Shown: positions 1 through 8,309, counted from the stretch's first letter. The stretch: 33,828 bases of DNA from CBFFRJ01 sp051486985 (GCF_051486985.1 NZ_JAHVDV010000041.1:1-33828); one strand, 5' to 3'. Program-made: numbers and translations. Notes: generated from the letters alone by a model not told the origin.

Positions 1-146
1 GCGTTGAGATGGTAATGCCGGGCGACAACATCAAAATGGTTGTAACCCTGATCCACCCGATCGCGATGGACGATGGTCTGCGTTTCGCAATCCGTGAAGG
101 CGGCCGTACTGTAGGTGCGGGCGTGGTAGCAAAAGTTATCGCTTAA
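1..146 (+). CDS. tufB: Elongation factor Tu, C-terminal end (partial)
   Basis: The reading frame beginning at base 3 encodes the last 47 residues of EF-Tu and ends with TAA at 144-146. It includes the recognisable domain 3 stretches VEMVMPGDN and REGGRTVGAGVVAKV. EF-Tu is the cytoplasmic GTPase that carries aminoacyl-tRNA to the ribosome. The position just upstream of secE-nusG identifies it as the tufB copy by synteny with E. coli. The final residues read VIA, where I recall VLS or VLG in E. coli. The 5' part of the gene lies outside the window. Confidence 0.95.
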   Translation, partial: VEMVMPGDNIKMVVTLIHPIAMDDGLRFAIREGGRTVGAGVVAKVIA

Positions 147-176
147 TCGCTGATAACATTTGACGCTACGCGCAAG

Positions 177-203
177 AAAAGGGCATCATTTGATGCCCTT
201 TTT
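177..203 (+). terminator. Intrinsic terminator after tufB
   Basis: The perfect stem GGGCATCA / TGATGCCC (181-188 and 191-198) has a two-base loop and is followed by five T residues. Flanking A and T bases extend the stem. It lies 30 bases after the tuf stop codon and ends the tRNA-tufB transcript. Confidence 0.9.
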
Positions 204-373
204 GTACGCGCTCGAATCAGAACCTGGCTCATCAGTGATTTTTTCCTCATAATCATTGCTGAGACAGGCTCTGTAGATAGCGTTGAGTCCGAAATGCAAT
301 AAAGCTTTTCGGTTTGGTTGCCTCGCTCATGCGGGGCAAAAATGTTTGTCTGATTCTTGTAACGGGTTGGTTT

Positions 374-757
374 ATGAGTGCGAATACCGAAGCTCAAGGG
401 AGCGGGCGCGGCCTGGAAGCGATGAAATGGGTTGCTGTTGCGCTACTGCTCATTGTGGCTATTGTAGGCAACTACCTCTATCGTGACATGATGCTGCCGC
501 TGCGTGCGCTGGCCGTGGTGATTCTGATTGCTGCAGCGGGCGGTGTCGCGCTGTTAACGACGAAAGGTAAAGCAACCGTTGCTTTTGCCCGTGAAGCGAG
601 AACTGAAGTCCGTAAAGTTATTTGGCCAACTCGCCAGGAAACACTGCACACCACATTGATCGTAGCTGCGGTTACTGCGGTTATGTCACTTATTTTGTGG
701 GGCCTGGATGGTATTCTGGTTCGCCTCGTTTCCTTTATCACTGGCCTGAGGTTCTGA
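374..757 (+). CDS. secE: Preprotein translocase subunit SecE
   Basis: This gene encodes the essential SecE subunit of the inner-membrane SecYEG channel. The 127-residue protein has the E. coli length and three hydrophobic segments near residues 19-36, 45-63 and 93-111. The conserved cytoplasmic amphipathic stretch between the second and third segments contains EVRKVIWPTRQE, the SecE family signature. The ATG at 374 is chosen because it gives the family N-terminus MSANTEAQ; an in-frame ATG at 314 would add 20 unrelated residues. The ribosome binding site is weak (GGGTTGG upstream). The stop codon is one base before the nusG start, so secE and nusG form a tight two-gene operon. The 147-373 gap holds the tuf terminator and presumably the secE promoter, which I could not place convincingly. 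Confidence 0.97.
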   Translation: MSANTEAQGSGRGLEAMKWVAVALLLIVAIVGNYLYRDMMLPLRALAVVILIAAAGGVALLTTKGKATVAFAREARTEVRKVIWPTRQETLHTTLIVAAVTAVMSLILWGLDGILVRLVSFITGLRF

Positions 758-758
758 G

Positions 759-1304
759 ATGTCTGAAGCTCCTAAAAAGCGCTGGTACGTCGTTCAGGCG
801 TTTTCCGGTTTTGAAGGCCGCGTAGCAACATCGCTGCGCGAGCATATCAAATTACACAATATGGAAGAGTTGTTTGGTGAAGTCATGGTTCCGACCGAAG
901 AAGTGGTCGAAATTCGTGGCGGCCAGCGTCGCAAAAGCGAACGTAAATTCTTCCCGGGCTACGTGCTGGTACAGATGGTCATGAACGACGCAAGCTGGCA
1001 CCTGGTGCGCAGCGTACCGCGCGTGATGGGCTTCATCGGTGGTACTTCCGATCGTCCGGCGCCGATCAGCGACAAAGAAGTGGATGCTATCATGAACCGT
1101 CTTCAGCAGGTTGGTGATAAGCCGCGTCCGAAAACGCTGTTTGAACCGGGTGAGATGGTCCGTGTTAGTGATGGTCCGTTTGCTGACTTCAACGGTGTCG
1201 TTGAAGAAGTTGATTACGAGAAATCTCGTCTTAAAGTTTCTGTTTCAATCTTTGGTCGTGCGACCCCGGTTGAACTGGACTTTGCTCAGGTCGAAAAAGC
1301 CTAA
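759..1304 (+). CDS. nusG: Transcription termination/antitermination protein NusG
   Basis: NusG binds RNA polymerase through its N-terminal NGN domain (about residues 1-118). Its C-terminal KOW domain (about 125-181) contacts Rho or ribosomal protein S10. The length of 181 residues equals that of E. coli NusG. Visible hallmarks are KRWYVVQAFSGFE at the start, FFPGYVLVQM in the NGN domain and the KOW-type segment VRVSDGPFADFNGVVEEV. It is translated one base after secE. A strong hairpin and the L11 promoter follow it. Confidence 0.98.
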   Translation: MSEAPKKRWYVVQAFSGFEGRVATSLREHIKLHNMEELFGEVMVPTEEVVEIRGGQRRKSERKFFPGYVLVQMVMNDASWHLVRSVPRVMGFIGGTSDRPAPISDKEVDAIMNRLQQVGDKPRPKTLFEPGEMVRVSDGPFADFNGVVEEVDYEKSRLKVSVSIFGRATPVELDFAQVEKA

Positions 1305-1334
1305 GTATCGATCAAAAAGGCAGCGATTAAATCG

Positions 1335-1363
1335 TTGCACAAGGCGCGAAATTGGCATACAAT
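1335..1363 (+). promoter_or_regulatory. rplKA promoter (PL11)
   Basis: A near-consensus sigma-70 promoter has -35 TTGCAC at 1335-1340 and -10 TACAAT at 1358-1363, with a 17-base spacer. It matches the position and sequence of the known E. coli L11 promoter. The left arm of a 13-bp inverted repeat occupies the spacer and the right arm begins within the -10 box, so promoter and hairpin are physically merged. Confidence 0.88.
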
Positions 1364-1380
1364 TTCGCGCCTTTTGTTTT
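1341..1380 (+). terminator. nusG terminator hairpin overlapping PL11
   Basis: A perfect 13-bp stem (1341-1353 with 1361-1373, arms AAGGCGCGAAATT / AATTTCGCGCCTT) has a 7-base loop and is followed by TTGTTTTT. It has the form of an intrinsic terminator for secE-nusG transcripts. It overlaps the L11 promoter, so the same bases serve both roles. Confidence 0.8.
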
Positions 1381-1411
1381 TATGGGCCTTGCCCGTAAAA
1401 CGAATATTTAT

Positions 1412-1446
1412 CACGGGGAGCCTTTTTTGAGGCGCTATTACCCAAT
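1412..1446 (+). promoter_or_regulatory. Ribosomal protein L1 target in the rplK leader
   Basis: The leader segment CGGGGAGCC ... GAGGCGCTATTACCC is the conserved mRNA mimic of the 23S rRNA L1 site. In E. coli, L1 binds here and represses translation of both L11 and L1. The element lies 15-49 bases before the rplK start. A small upstream hairpin (GGGC-CTT-GCCC near 1384-1394) is also conserved. The assignment is by homology to the E. coli leader. Confidence 0.8.
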
Positions 1447-1460
1447 CTGAGGATTTAAGA

Positions 1461-1889
1461 ATGGCTAAGAAAGTCCAGGCCTACGTCAAGCTGCAGGTTG
1501 CAGCTGGCATGGCAAACCCGAGCCCACCGGTTGGTCCGGCTCTGGGTCAGCAGGGTGTTAACATCATGGAATTCTGTAAAGCGTTTAACGCAAAAACTGA
1601 TTCCATGGAAAAAGGTCTGCCAATTCCGGTTGTTATCACCGTTTATGCCGACCGTTCTTTCACTTTCATTACCAAAACGCCTCCGGCAGCAGTTCTGCTG
1701 AAAAAAGCGGCTGGTATTAAGTCTGGTTCCGGTAAGCCGAACAAAGACAAAGTGGGCAAGATCTCCCGCGCTCAGCTGCAGGAAATCGCTCAGACTAAAG
1801 CCGCGGACATGACTGGTGCTGATATTGAAGCGATGACTCGCTCAATTGAAGGTACTGCACGTTCCATGGGCCTGGTAGTGGAGGATTAA
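1461..1889 (+). CDS. rplK: 50S ribosomal protein L11
   Basis: L11 forms the base of the GTPase-associated stalk on 23S rRNA and is needed for RelA activation. The protein has 142 residues, as in E. coli. The N-terminal domain shows the proline-rich NPSPPVGPALGQQG motif (about residues 19-32), and the C-terminal rRNA-binding domain carries KSGSGKPNKDKVG. Codon usage is strongly biased toward highly expressed codons. The start has GAGGA eight to ten bases upstream. rplA follows three bases after the stop codon, so the two genes form the L11 operon, feedback-regulated by L1. Confidence 0.98.
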   Translation: MAKKVQAYVKLQVAAGMANPSPPVGPALGQQGVNIMEFCKAFNAKTDSMEKGLPIPVVITVYADRSFTFITKTPPAAVLLKKAAGIKSGSGKPNKDKVGKISRAQLQEIAQTKAADMTGADIEAMTRSIEGTARSMGLVVED

Positions 1890-1892
1890 GAA

Positions 1893-2597
1893 ATGGCTAA
1901 ACTGACCAAGCGCATGCGCGTGATCCGTGAAAAAGTTGATGCGACCAAACAGTACGACATCAACGAAGCCGTTGCTCTGCTGAAAGAGCTGGCCACTGCT
2001 AAATTCGTAGAAAGCGTAGACGTTGCCGTTAACCTCGGCATCGACGCACGTAAATCTGACCAGAACGTACGTGGTGCAACTGTACTGCCGCACGGTACTG
2101 GCCGTTCCGTTCGCGTAGCCGTATTTACCCAGGGTGCAAACGCTGAAGCTGCTAAAGCTGCAGGCGCTGAACTGGTAGGTATGGAAGATCTGGCTGACCA
2201 GATCAAAAAAGGCGAAATGAACTTCGACGTTGTTATTGCTTCCCCGGATGCAATGCGCGTTGTTGGTCAGCTGGGCCAGATCCTCGGTCCACGCGGCCTG
2301 ATGCCAAACCCGAAAGTTGGTACTGTAACGCCTAACGTTGCTGAAGCGGTTAAGAACGCTAAAGCAGGCCAGGTTCGTTACCGTAACGACAAAAACGGCA
2401 TCATCCACACCACCATCGGTAAAGTGGACTTTGACGCTGACAAACTGAAAGAAAACCTGGAAGCTCTGCTGGTTGCGCTGAAAAAAGCGAAACCGACTCA
2501 GGCTAAAGGCGTGTACATCAAGAAAGTTAGCATCTCCACCACCATGGGTGCAGGTGTTGCAGTTGACCAGGCTGGCCTGAGCGCTGCTGCAAACTAA
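1893..2597 (+). CDS. rplA: 50S ribosomal protein L1
   Basis: L1 is the mobile L1-stalk protein of the large subunit and the translational repressor of its own operon. The 234-residue length matches E. coli. The diagnostic stretch GPRGLMPNPKVGTVT is near residues 130-144. The start codon is three bases after rplK, with GGAGG overlapping the rplK stop region as ribosome binding site. There is no terminator directly downstream; instead the L10 promoter follows within ten bases, so part of the transcription probably continues into rplJL-rpoBC. Confidence 0.98.
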   Translation: MAKLTKRMRVIREKVDATKQYDINEAVALLKELATAKFVESVDVAVNLGIDARKSDQNVRGATVLPHGTGRSVRVAVFTQGANAEAAKAAGAELVGMEDLADQIKKGEMNFDVVIASPDAMRVVGQLGQILGPRGLMPNPKVGTVTPNVAEAVKNAKAGQVRYRNDKNGIIHTTIGKVDFDADKLKENLEALLVALKKAKPTQAKGVYIKKVSISTTMGAGVAVDQAGLSAAAN

Positions 2598-2601
2598 TGC
2601 C

Positions 2602-2630
2602 TTTACGTGGGCGGTGGATTTGTCTACAAT
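2602..2630 (+). promoter_or_regulatory. rplJL-rpoBC promoter (PL10)
   Basis: The -35 element TTTACG at 2602-2607 and -10 element TACAAT at 2625-2630 are separated by 17 bases. The sequence matches the E. coli L10 promoter in position and bases. The predicted start near 2637 puts the downstream ERIC element inside the transcribed leader. Confidence 0.85.
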
Positions 2631-2664
2631 TCTACCCCCACGATTCTGTTGAAAGATACAGACG

Positions 2665-2789
2665 CTATGCGAGTCATTTGAATTGCAGCAAGGCGGCAAG
2701 CGAGTGAATCGCCAGGAGCATAGTTAACTATATGACTGGCGTGAGCGAGAGCAGGCAACGCAGCAGCAGTTCAAAGGACGATGTCATAG
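2665..2789 (+). repeat. ERIC element in the L10 operon leader
   Basis: About 125 bp match the Enterobacterial Repetitive Intergenic Consensus. The core reads GTGAATCGCCAGGAGCATAG, then GTTAAC at the centre (2723-2728), then ATGACTGGCGTGAGCG. The outer arms carry TTTGAATTGCAGCAAGGCGG and CAGCAGCAGTTCAAAGGACG. The element is an imperfect palindrome whose tips are CTATG (2665-2669) and CATAG (2785-2789). It separates PL10 from the L10 binding leader, and the E. coli leader as I remember it lacks this insertion. Confidence 0.92.
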
Positions 2790-2802
2790 AAAGAATTTGT
2801 TC

Positions 2803-2880
2803 GTTGGAGCCTGGCCTATCCAGGCCTCCGTCGAAGACCGCAGGTGTTTCGCAAGAAACTTAATCCCCTGCGTAGACGGT
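2803..2880 (+). promoter_or_regulatory. L10(L12)4 autoregulatory site in the rplJ leader
   Basis: The leader contains the conserved hairpin GGAGCCTGG / CCAGGCCTCC (2806-2829). Next comes a branched element with outer pairing CCGTC / GACGG, middle pairing CGCAGG / CCTGCG and an inner GTTTC-gcaa-GAAAC hairpin. It is almost identical to the E. coli mRNA site bound by the L10-L12 complex, which represses translation of rplJ and rplL. The remaining leader to 3011 shows no ORF or further element I can support. Confidence 0.85.
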
Positions 2881-3011
2881 GACAGAACGCTAAGATTATT
2901 TCTGATACTCTGGCTTGTTTCTGCTCACCGTATTAAGACGCTCTTTCCGTTGGAATGAGTGAAGTGAGTTCCAGAACATTTTGTTCTGGCAAACATCCAG
3001 GAGCAAAGCTA

Positions 3012-3509
3012 ATGGCTTTAAATCTTCAAGACAAACAAGCGATTGTTGCTGAAGTCAGCGAAGTAGCCAAAGGCGCGCTGTCTGCAGTAGTTGCGGATTC
3101 CCGTGGCGTTACTGTGGACAAAATGACCGAACTGCGTAAAGCAGGTCGCGAAGCCGGCGTATACATGCGTGTTGTTCGTAACACCCTGCTGCGCCGTGTT
3201 GTTGAAGGTACTCAATTCGAGTGCCTGAAAGACGCGTTCGTTGGTCCGACCCTGATTGCATACTCTATGGAACACCCGGGCGCTGCTGCTCGTCTGTTCA
3301 AAGATTTCGCGAAAGCGAATGCAAAATTTGAGGTCAAAGCTGCAGCCTTTGAAGGTGAATTGATCCCGGCATCGCAAATCGATCGCCTGGCAACTCTGCC
3401 GACCTACGAAGAAGCAATTGCACGCCTGATGGCAACCATGAAAGAAGCTTCGGCTGGCAAACTGGTTCGCACTCTGGCTGCTGTTCGCGATGCGAAAGAA
3501 GCTGCTTAA
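3012..3509 (+). CDS. rplJ: 50S ribosomal protein L10
   Basis: L10 anchors L7/L12 dimers to the ribosome and, as the L10(L12)4 complex, represses its own mRNA. The ATG at 3012 gives 165 residues starting MALNLQDKQAIV, the E. coli length and N-terminus. An in-frame ATG at 2955 would add 19 unrelated residues from the leader. AGGAGC lies 9-14 bases upstream as ribosome binding site. The conserved N-terminal segment SRGVTVDKMTELRK and the C-terminal helix that binds L7/L12 are present. rplL follows after 66 bases. Confidence 0.98.
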   Translation: MALNLQDKQAIVAEVSEVAKGALSAVVADSRGVTVDKMTELRKAGREAGVYMRVVRNTLLRRVVEGTQFECLKDAFVGPTLIAYSMEHPGAAARLFKDFAKANAKFEVKAAAFEGELIPASQIDRLATLPTYEEAIARLMATMKEASAGKLVRTLAAVRDAKEAA

Positions 3510-3575
3510 TCGCAGTTATCTTTGTAAAGCATCTGCTTACGTATAAACTTATTCTGATTTTCAGGAACAATTTAA

Positions 3576-3941
3576 ATGTCTATCACTAAAGATCAAATCA
3601 TTGAAGCAGTATCCGCTATGTCTGTAATGGACGTTGTTGAGCTGATCTCTGCAATGGAAGAAAAATTCGGCGTTTCTGCTGCTGCTGCTGTAGCTGTAGC
3701 TGCTGGCCCGGCTGAAGCTGCTGAAGAAAAAACTGAATTCGACGTAATTCTGAAAGGCATCGGCGCTAACAAAGTTGCTGTTATCAAAGCAGTACGTGGC
3801 GCAACTGGCCTGGGTCTGAAAGAAGCTAAAGACCTGGTAGAATCTGCACCTGCTGCTCTGAAAGAAGGCATCAGCAAAGACGACGCCGAAGCACTGAAAA
3901 AATCCCTGGAAGAAGCTGGCGCTGAAGTTGAAGTTAAATAA
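3576..3941 (+). CDS. rplL: 50S ribosomal protein L7/L12
   Basis: L7/L12 is the multicopy stalk protein that recruits translational GTPases. The protein has 121 residues, as in E. coli. The N-terminal dimerisation helix (MSITKDQIIEAVSAMSVMDV), the alanine-rich flexible hinge (about residues 36-52) and the C-terminal domain with KVAVIKAVRGATGLGLKEAK are clear. Codons are highly biased. It is followed by an attenuator that lowers transcription into rpoB, which explains the excess of L7/L12 over RNA polymerase. Confidence 0.98.
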   Translation: MSITKDQIIEAVSAMSVMDVVELISAMEEKFGVSAAAAVAVAAGPAEAAEEKTEFDVILKGIGANKVAVIKAVRGATGLGLKEAKDLVESAPAALKEGISKDDAEALKKSLEEAGAEVEVK

Positions 3942-3980
3942 GCCAACCTTTCCGGTTGCAGCTTGAGTAATCAGGCTGAT

Positions 3981-4011
3981 GGCTGGTGACTTTTTAGTCA
4001 CCAGCCTTTTT
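3981..4011 (+). terminator. rplL-rpoB attenuator
   Basis: An 11-bp perfect stem GGCTGGTGACT / AGTCACCAGCC (3981-3991 and 3996-4006) with a TTTT loop is followed by five T residues. It corresponds to the partial terminator between rplL and rpoB in E. coli, which lets a fraction of polymerases into rpoBC. Confidence 0.92.
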
Positions 4012-4018
4012 GCGCTGT

Positions 4019-4062
4019 AGGGTACCGGTAGCATTTCTCACTGTTTGACTACGGGTTACCTT
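4019..4062 (+). promoter_or_regulatory. RNase III-type processing hairpin upstream of rpoB
   Basis: GGTACCGGTAG (4021-4031) can pair imperfectly with CTACGGGTTACC (4049-4060). It occupies the position of the E. coli RNase III processing site in the rplL-rpoB spacer. From 4063 to 4261 I see no gene. A possible weak promoter (TTTGTT 4070-4075, 16 bases, TATACT 4092-4097) may correspond to the weak rpoB promoter reported in E. coli, but this is tentative. Confidence 0.5.
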
Positions 4063-4261
4063 TTCAATGTTTGTTTCTATCGATGACTTAATATACTGCG
4101 GCAGAGCGTCCGTTCTGTGTAAACCGCAATGAAATGATTTAAGCGTGATAGCAACAGATATTGCGGAAAGTTTTCTATTTTCCGATCAACAAAATGGTGT
4201 TGCATAAACTGTCCATTCGACGGACAGAGTGGGTCGACTTGTCAGCGAGCTGAGGAACCCT

Positions 4262-7200
4262 ATGGTTTACTCCTATACCGAGAAAAAACGTATTCGTAAG
4301 GATTTTGGTAAACGTCCACAAGTTCTGGACATTCCATATCTCCTTTCTATCCAGCTTGACTCGTTCCAGAAGTTTATCGAGCAAGATCCTGAAGGGCAGT
4401 ACGGTCTGGAAGCAGCTTTCCGCTCCGTGTTCCCAATCAAAAGCTATAGCGGTAATTCGGAGCTGCAGTATGTTAGCTACCGTCTGGGTGAGCCGGTATT
4501 TGACGTTAAAGAGTGTCAAATCCGTGGCGTAACTTATTCTGCACCGCTGCGCGTAAAACTGCGTCTGGTGATCTACGAACGTGAAGCGCCGGAAGGCACC
4601 GTTAAAGACATCAAAGAGCAGGAAGTCTACATGGGCGAAATTCCGCTCATGACCGACAATGGTACCTTTGTTATCAACGGTACTGAGCGTGTTATCGTTT
4701 CTCAGCTGCACCGTAGCCCTGGCGTCTTCTTTGACTCCGATAAAGGTAAAACCCACTCTTCGGGTAAAGTGCTCTATAACGCGCGCATCATTCCTTACCG
4801 TGGTTCCTGGCTGGACTTCGAGTTCGATCCGAAGGACAACCTGTTCGTACGTATCGACCGTCGCCGTAAATTGCCTGCGACCATCATTCTGCGTGCGCTG
4901 AACTACACCACTGAGCAGATCCTTGACCTGTTCTTTGAAAAAGTTGTTTTTGAAATCCGCGACAACAAGCTGCAAATGGAGCTGTTGCCGGAACGTCTGC
5001 GTGGCGAAACTGCCTCCTTCGATATCGAAGCAAATGGCAAAATCTACGTAGAAAAAGGTCGCCGTATCACTGCGCGCCATATTCGCCAGCTGGAAAAAGA
5101 CGAGATTCAGCACATCGAAGTACCGGTTGAGTACATCGCAGGTAAAGTCGTTTCTAAAGACTATATCGACGAATCTACCGGCGAGCTGATCTGCCCGGCG
5201 AACATGGAACTGAGCCTGGATCTGCTGGCTAAACTGAGCCAGTCTGGTCATAAGCGTATTGAAACGCTGTTCACCAACGACCTGGATCACGGTGCTTACA
5301 TTTCTGAAACTATCCGTGTCGACCCAACTAACGACCGTCTGAGCGCGCTGGTAGAAATCTACCGCATGATGCGCCCGGGTGAGCCGCCGACGCGTGAAGC
5401 TGCTGAAACCCTGTTTGAGAACCTGTTCTTCTCTGAAGACCGTTACGATCTCTCTGCTGTAGGTCGTATGAAGTTCAACCGTTCGCTGCTGCGTGACGAG
5501 ATTGAAGGTTCCGGCATCCTCAGCAAAGACGACATCATTCAGGTTATGCGTAAGCTGATTGGTATCCGTAACGGTCAGGGCGAAGTCGATGATATCGACC
5601 ACCTCGGCAACCGTCGTATCCGTTCCGTAGGCGAAATGGCGGAAAACCAGTTCCGCGTTGGCCTGGTACGTGTAGAGCGTGCGGTGAAAGAGCGTCTGTC
5701 CCTGGGCGATCTGGATACCCTGATGCCGCAGGATATGATCAACGCCAAGCCAATCTCTGCCGCAGTGAAAGAGTTCTTTGGTTCCAGCCAGCTGTCTCAG
5801 TTTATGGACCAGAACAACCCACTGTCTGAGATCACGCACAAACGTCGTATCTCTGCACTCGGCCCGGGCGGTCTGACCCGTGAGCGCGCAGGCTTTGAAG
5901 TTCGAGACGTACACCCGACCCACTACGGCCGCGTGTGTCCAATCGAAACGCCTGAAGGTCCGAACATCGGTCTTATCAACTCCCTGTCCGTGTACGCACA
6001 GACCAACGAATACGGTTTCCTTGAAACCCCGTATCGTAAAGTGACTGACGGTGTTGTTACTGACGAAATTCACTACCTGTCTGCTATCGAAGAAGGCAAC
6101 TACGTTATCGCTCAGGCGAACTCCAACCTGGATGACGAAGGCCACTTTGTAGAAGACCTGGTGACCTGCCGTAGCAAAGGCGAATCCAGCTTGTTCAGCC
6201 GCGATCAGGTTGACTACATGGACGTTTCCACCCAACAGGTGGTATCCGTCGGTGCGTCTCTGATCCCGTTCCTGGAACACGATGACGCCAACCGTGCATT
6301 GATGGGTGCGAACATGCAACGTCAGGCGGTTCCTACTCTGCGCGCTGATAAGCCGCTGGTTGGTACCGGTATGGAACGTGCTGTTGCCGTTGACTCCGGT
6401 GTTACTGCGGTGGCTAAACGTGGCGGTCTGGTTCAGTACGTGGATGCATCCCGTATCGTTATCAAAGTTAACGAAGATGAGATGTACCCGGGCGAAGCAG
6501 GTATCGACATTTATAACCTGACCAAGTACACCCGTTCTAACCAGAACACCTGCATCAACCAGATGCCGTGCGTGTCCTTAGGTGAGCCAATTGAGCGCGG
6601 CGACGTGCTGGCTGATGGCCCGTCCACCGATTTGGGTGAACTGGCGCTCGGTCAGAACATGCGTGTAGCGTTCATGCCGTGGAATGGTTACAACTTCGAA
6701 GACTCCATCCTCGTATCCGAGCGTGTTGTTCAGGAAGACCGTTTCACCACCATCCATATTCAGGAACTGGCATGCGTGTCCCGTGACACCAAGCTGGGGC
6801 CAGAAGAGATCACCGCTGACATCCCGAACGTGGGTGAAGCTGCGCTCTCCAAACTGGATGAATCTGGTATCGTTTACATCGGTGCAGAAGTCACCGGCGG
6901 CGACATTCTGGTAGGTAAGGTAACGCCAAAAGGTGAAACCCAACTGACGCCAGAAGAGAAACTGCTGCGTGCTATCTTCGGTGAGAAAGCGTCTGACGTT
7001 AAAGACTCTTCTCTGCGTGTACCGAACGGTGTCTCTGGTACCGTTATCGACGTTCAGGTCTTCACCCGTGACGGCGTTGAGAAAGACAAACGTGCGCTGG
7101 AAATCGAAGAGATGCAGCTGAAGCAGGCGAAAAAAGACCTGTCTGAAGAACTGCAGATCCTCGAAGCTGGCCTGTTTGGTCGTATCTACGCGGTGCTGGT

Positions 7201-8290
7201 TGCAGGTGGTGTTGAAGCTGAGAAGCTCGACAAACTGCCGCGCGATCGCTGGCTGGAACTGGGCCTGACCGACGAAGAGAAACAGAATCAGCTGGAGCAG
7301 CTGGCTGAGCAGTATGACGAACTGAAACACGAGTTCGAGAAAAAACTCGAAGCGAAACGCCGCAAAATCACTCAGGGCGACGATCTGGCACCGGGCGTGC
7401 TGAAGATTGTCAAAGTGTATCTGGCCGTTAAACGTCAAATCCAGCCTGGTGACAAAATGGCAGGTCGTCACGGTAACAAGGGTGTTATCTCTAAGATCAA
7501 CCCGATCGAAGATATGCCTCACGACGCTAACGGTACGCCGGTAGACATCGTGCTGAACCCGCTGGGTGTACCGTCTCGTATGAACATCGGTCAGATTCTG
7601 GAAACCCACCTGGGTATGGCTGCGAAAGGTATTGGCGATCAAATCAACGCCATGCTGAAGCAGCAGCAAGAAGTCGCGAAGCTGCGCGAGTTCATCCAGC
7701 GTGCCTACGATCTGGGTACCGACGTTCGTCAGAAAGTCGACCTGAATACCTTCAGCGATGAAGAAGTACTGCGTCTGGCTGAAAACCTGCGTAAGGGTAT
7801 GCCTATCGCAACGCCAGTCTTCGATGGTGCGAAAGAGTCTGAAATCAAAGAGCTGTTACAACTGGGTGGCCTGCCGAGTTCCGGTCAGATCACACTGTTT
7901 GATGGCCGTACCGGTGAACAGTTCGAGCGTCAGGTAACCGTAGGTTACATGTACATGCTGAAACTGAACCACCTGGTTGATGACAAAATGCACGCGCGTT
8001 CTACCGGTTCTTATAGCCTGGTTACTCAGCAACCGCTGGGTGGTAAGGCGCAGTTCGGTGGTCAGCGCTTCGGGGAGATGGAAGTGTGGGCGCTGGAAGC
8101 ATACGGCGCAGCATACACCCTGCAGGAAATGCTTACCGTTAAGTCTGATGACGTGAACGGTCGTACCAAGATGTATAAAAACATCGTGGACGGCAACCAT
8201 CAGATGGAACCGGGTATGCCAGAGTCCTTCAACGTACTGTTGAAAGAGATTCGTTCGCTGGGTATCAACATCGAGCTGGAAGACGAGTAA
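4262..8290 (+). CDS. rpoB: DNA-directed RNA polymerase subunit beta
   Basis: This gene encodes the beta subunit of the core RNA polymerase, which forms one pincer of the catalytic cleft and the rifampicin pocket. Starting at ATG 4262 (MVYSYTEKKRIRKDFG, GAGG upstream) the protein has 1342 residues, the E. coli length; an ATG at 4229 would add 11 unrelated residues. The rifampicin-resistance region near residues 505-535 (SSQLSQFMDQNNPLSEITHK) has wild-type residues at the usual resistance positions. The C-terminal switch and clamp segment MHARSTGSYSLVTQQPLGGK is intact. Transcription comes from PL10 through the attenuator. rpoC follows after 76 bases. Confidence 0.99.
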   Translation: MVYSYTEKKRIRKDFGKRPQVLDIPYLLSIQLDSFQKFIEQDPEGQYGLEAAFRSVFPIKSYSGNSELQYVSYRLGEPVFDVKECQIRGVTYSAPLRVKLRLVIYEREAPEGTVKDIKEQEVYMGEIPLMTDNGTFVINGTERVIVSQLHRSPGVFFDSDKGKTHSSGKVLYNARIIPYRGSWLDFEFDPKDNLFVRIDRRRKLPATIILRALNYTTEQILDLFFEKVVFEIRDNKLQMELLPERLRGETASFDIEANGKIYVEKGRRITARHIRQLEKDEIQHIEVPVEYIAGKVVSKDYIDESTGELICPANMELSLDLLAKLSQSGHKRIETLFTNDLDHGAYISETIRVDPTNDRLSALVEIYRMMRPGEPPTREAAETLFENLFFSEDRYDLSAVGRMKFNRSLLRDEIEGSGILSKDDIIQVMRKLIGIRNGQGEVDDIDHLGNRRIRSVGEMAENQFRVGLVRVERAVKERLSLGDLDTLMPQDMINAKPISAAVKEFFGSSQLSQFMDQNNPLSEITHKRRISALGPGGLTRERAGFEVRDVHPTHYGRVCPIETPEGPNIGLINSLSVYAQTNEYGFLETPYRKVTDGVVTDEIHYLSAIEEGNYVIAQANSNLDDEGHFVEDLVTCRSKGESSLFSRDQVDYMDVSTQQVVSVGASLIPFLEHDDANRALMGANMQRQAVPTLRADKPLVGTGMERAVAVDSGVTAVAKRGGLVQYVDASRIVIKVNEDEMYPGEAGIDIYNLTKYTRSNQNTCINQMPCVSLGEPIERGDVLADGPSTDLGELALGQNMRVAFMPWNGYNFEDSILVSERVVQEDRFTTIHIQELACVSRDTKLGPEEITADIPNVGEAALSKLDESGIVYIGAEVTGGDILVGKVTPKGETQLTPEEKLLRAIFGEKASDVKDSSLRVPNGVSGTVIDVQVFTRDGVEKDKRALEIEEMQLKQAKKDLSEELQILEAGLFGRIYAVLVAGGVEAEKLDKLPRDRWLELGLTDEEKQNQLEQLAEQYDELKHEFEKKLEAKRRKITQGDDLAPGVLKIVKVYLAVKRQIQPGDKMAGRHGNKGVISKINPIEDMPHDANGTPVDIVLNPLGVPSRMNIGQILETHLGMAAKGIGDQINAMLKQQQEVAKLREFIQRAYDLGTDVRQKVDLNTFSDEEVLRLAENLRKGMPIATPVFDGAKESEIKELLQLGGLPSSGQITLFDGRTGEQFERQVTVGYMYMLKLNHLVDDKMHARSTGSYSLVTQQPLGGKAQFGGQRFGEMEVWALEAYGAAYTLQEMLTVKSDDVNGRTKMYKNIVDGNHQMEPGMPESFNVLLKEIRSLGINIELEDE

Positions 8291-8309
8291 CTCTCGCTCA
8301 AACAGGTCA

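Noticed and set aside
5737..5905. Possible rifampicin-resistance change in rpoB
   Set aside because: The residues at the usual resistance positions (SQFMDQN and HKRRISALG segments) are wild type.
4175..6319. A 714-codon open frame antisense to rpoB, and others up to 513 codons antisense to rpoC
   Set aside because: Strong codon bias in rpoB and rpoC leaves the opposite strand free of stop codons. The translations look like no protein family and have no ribosome binding sites.
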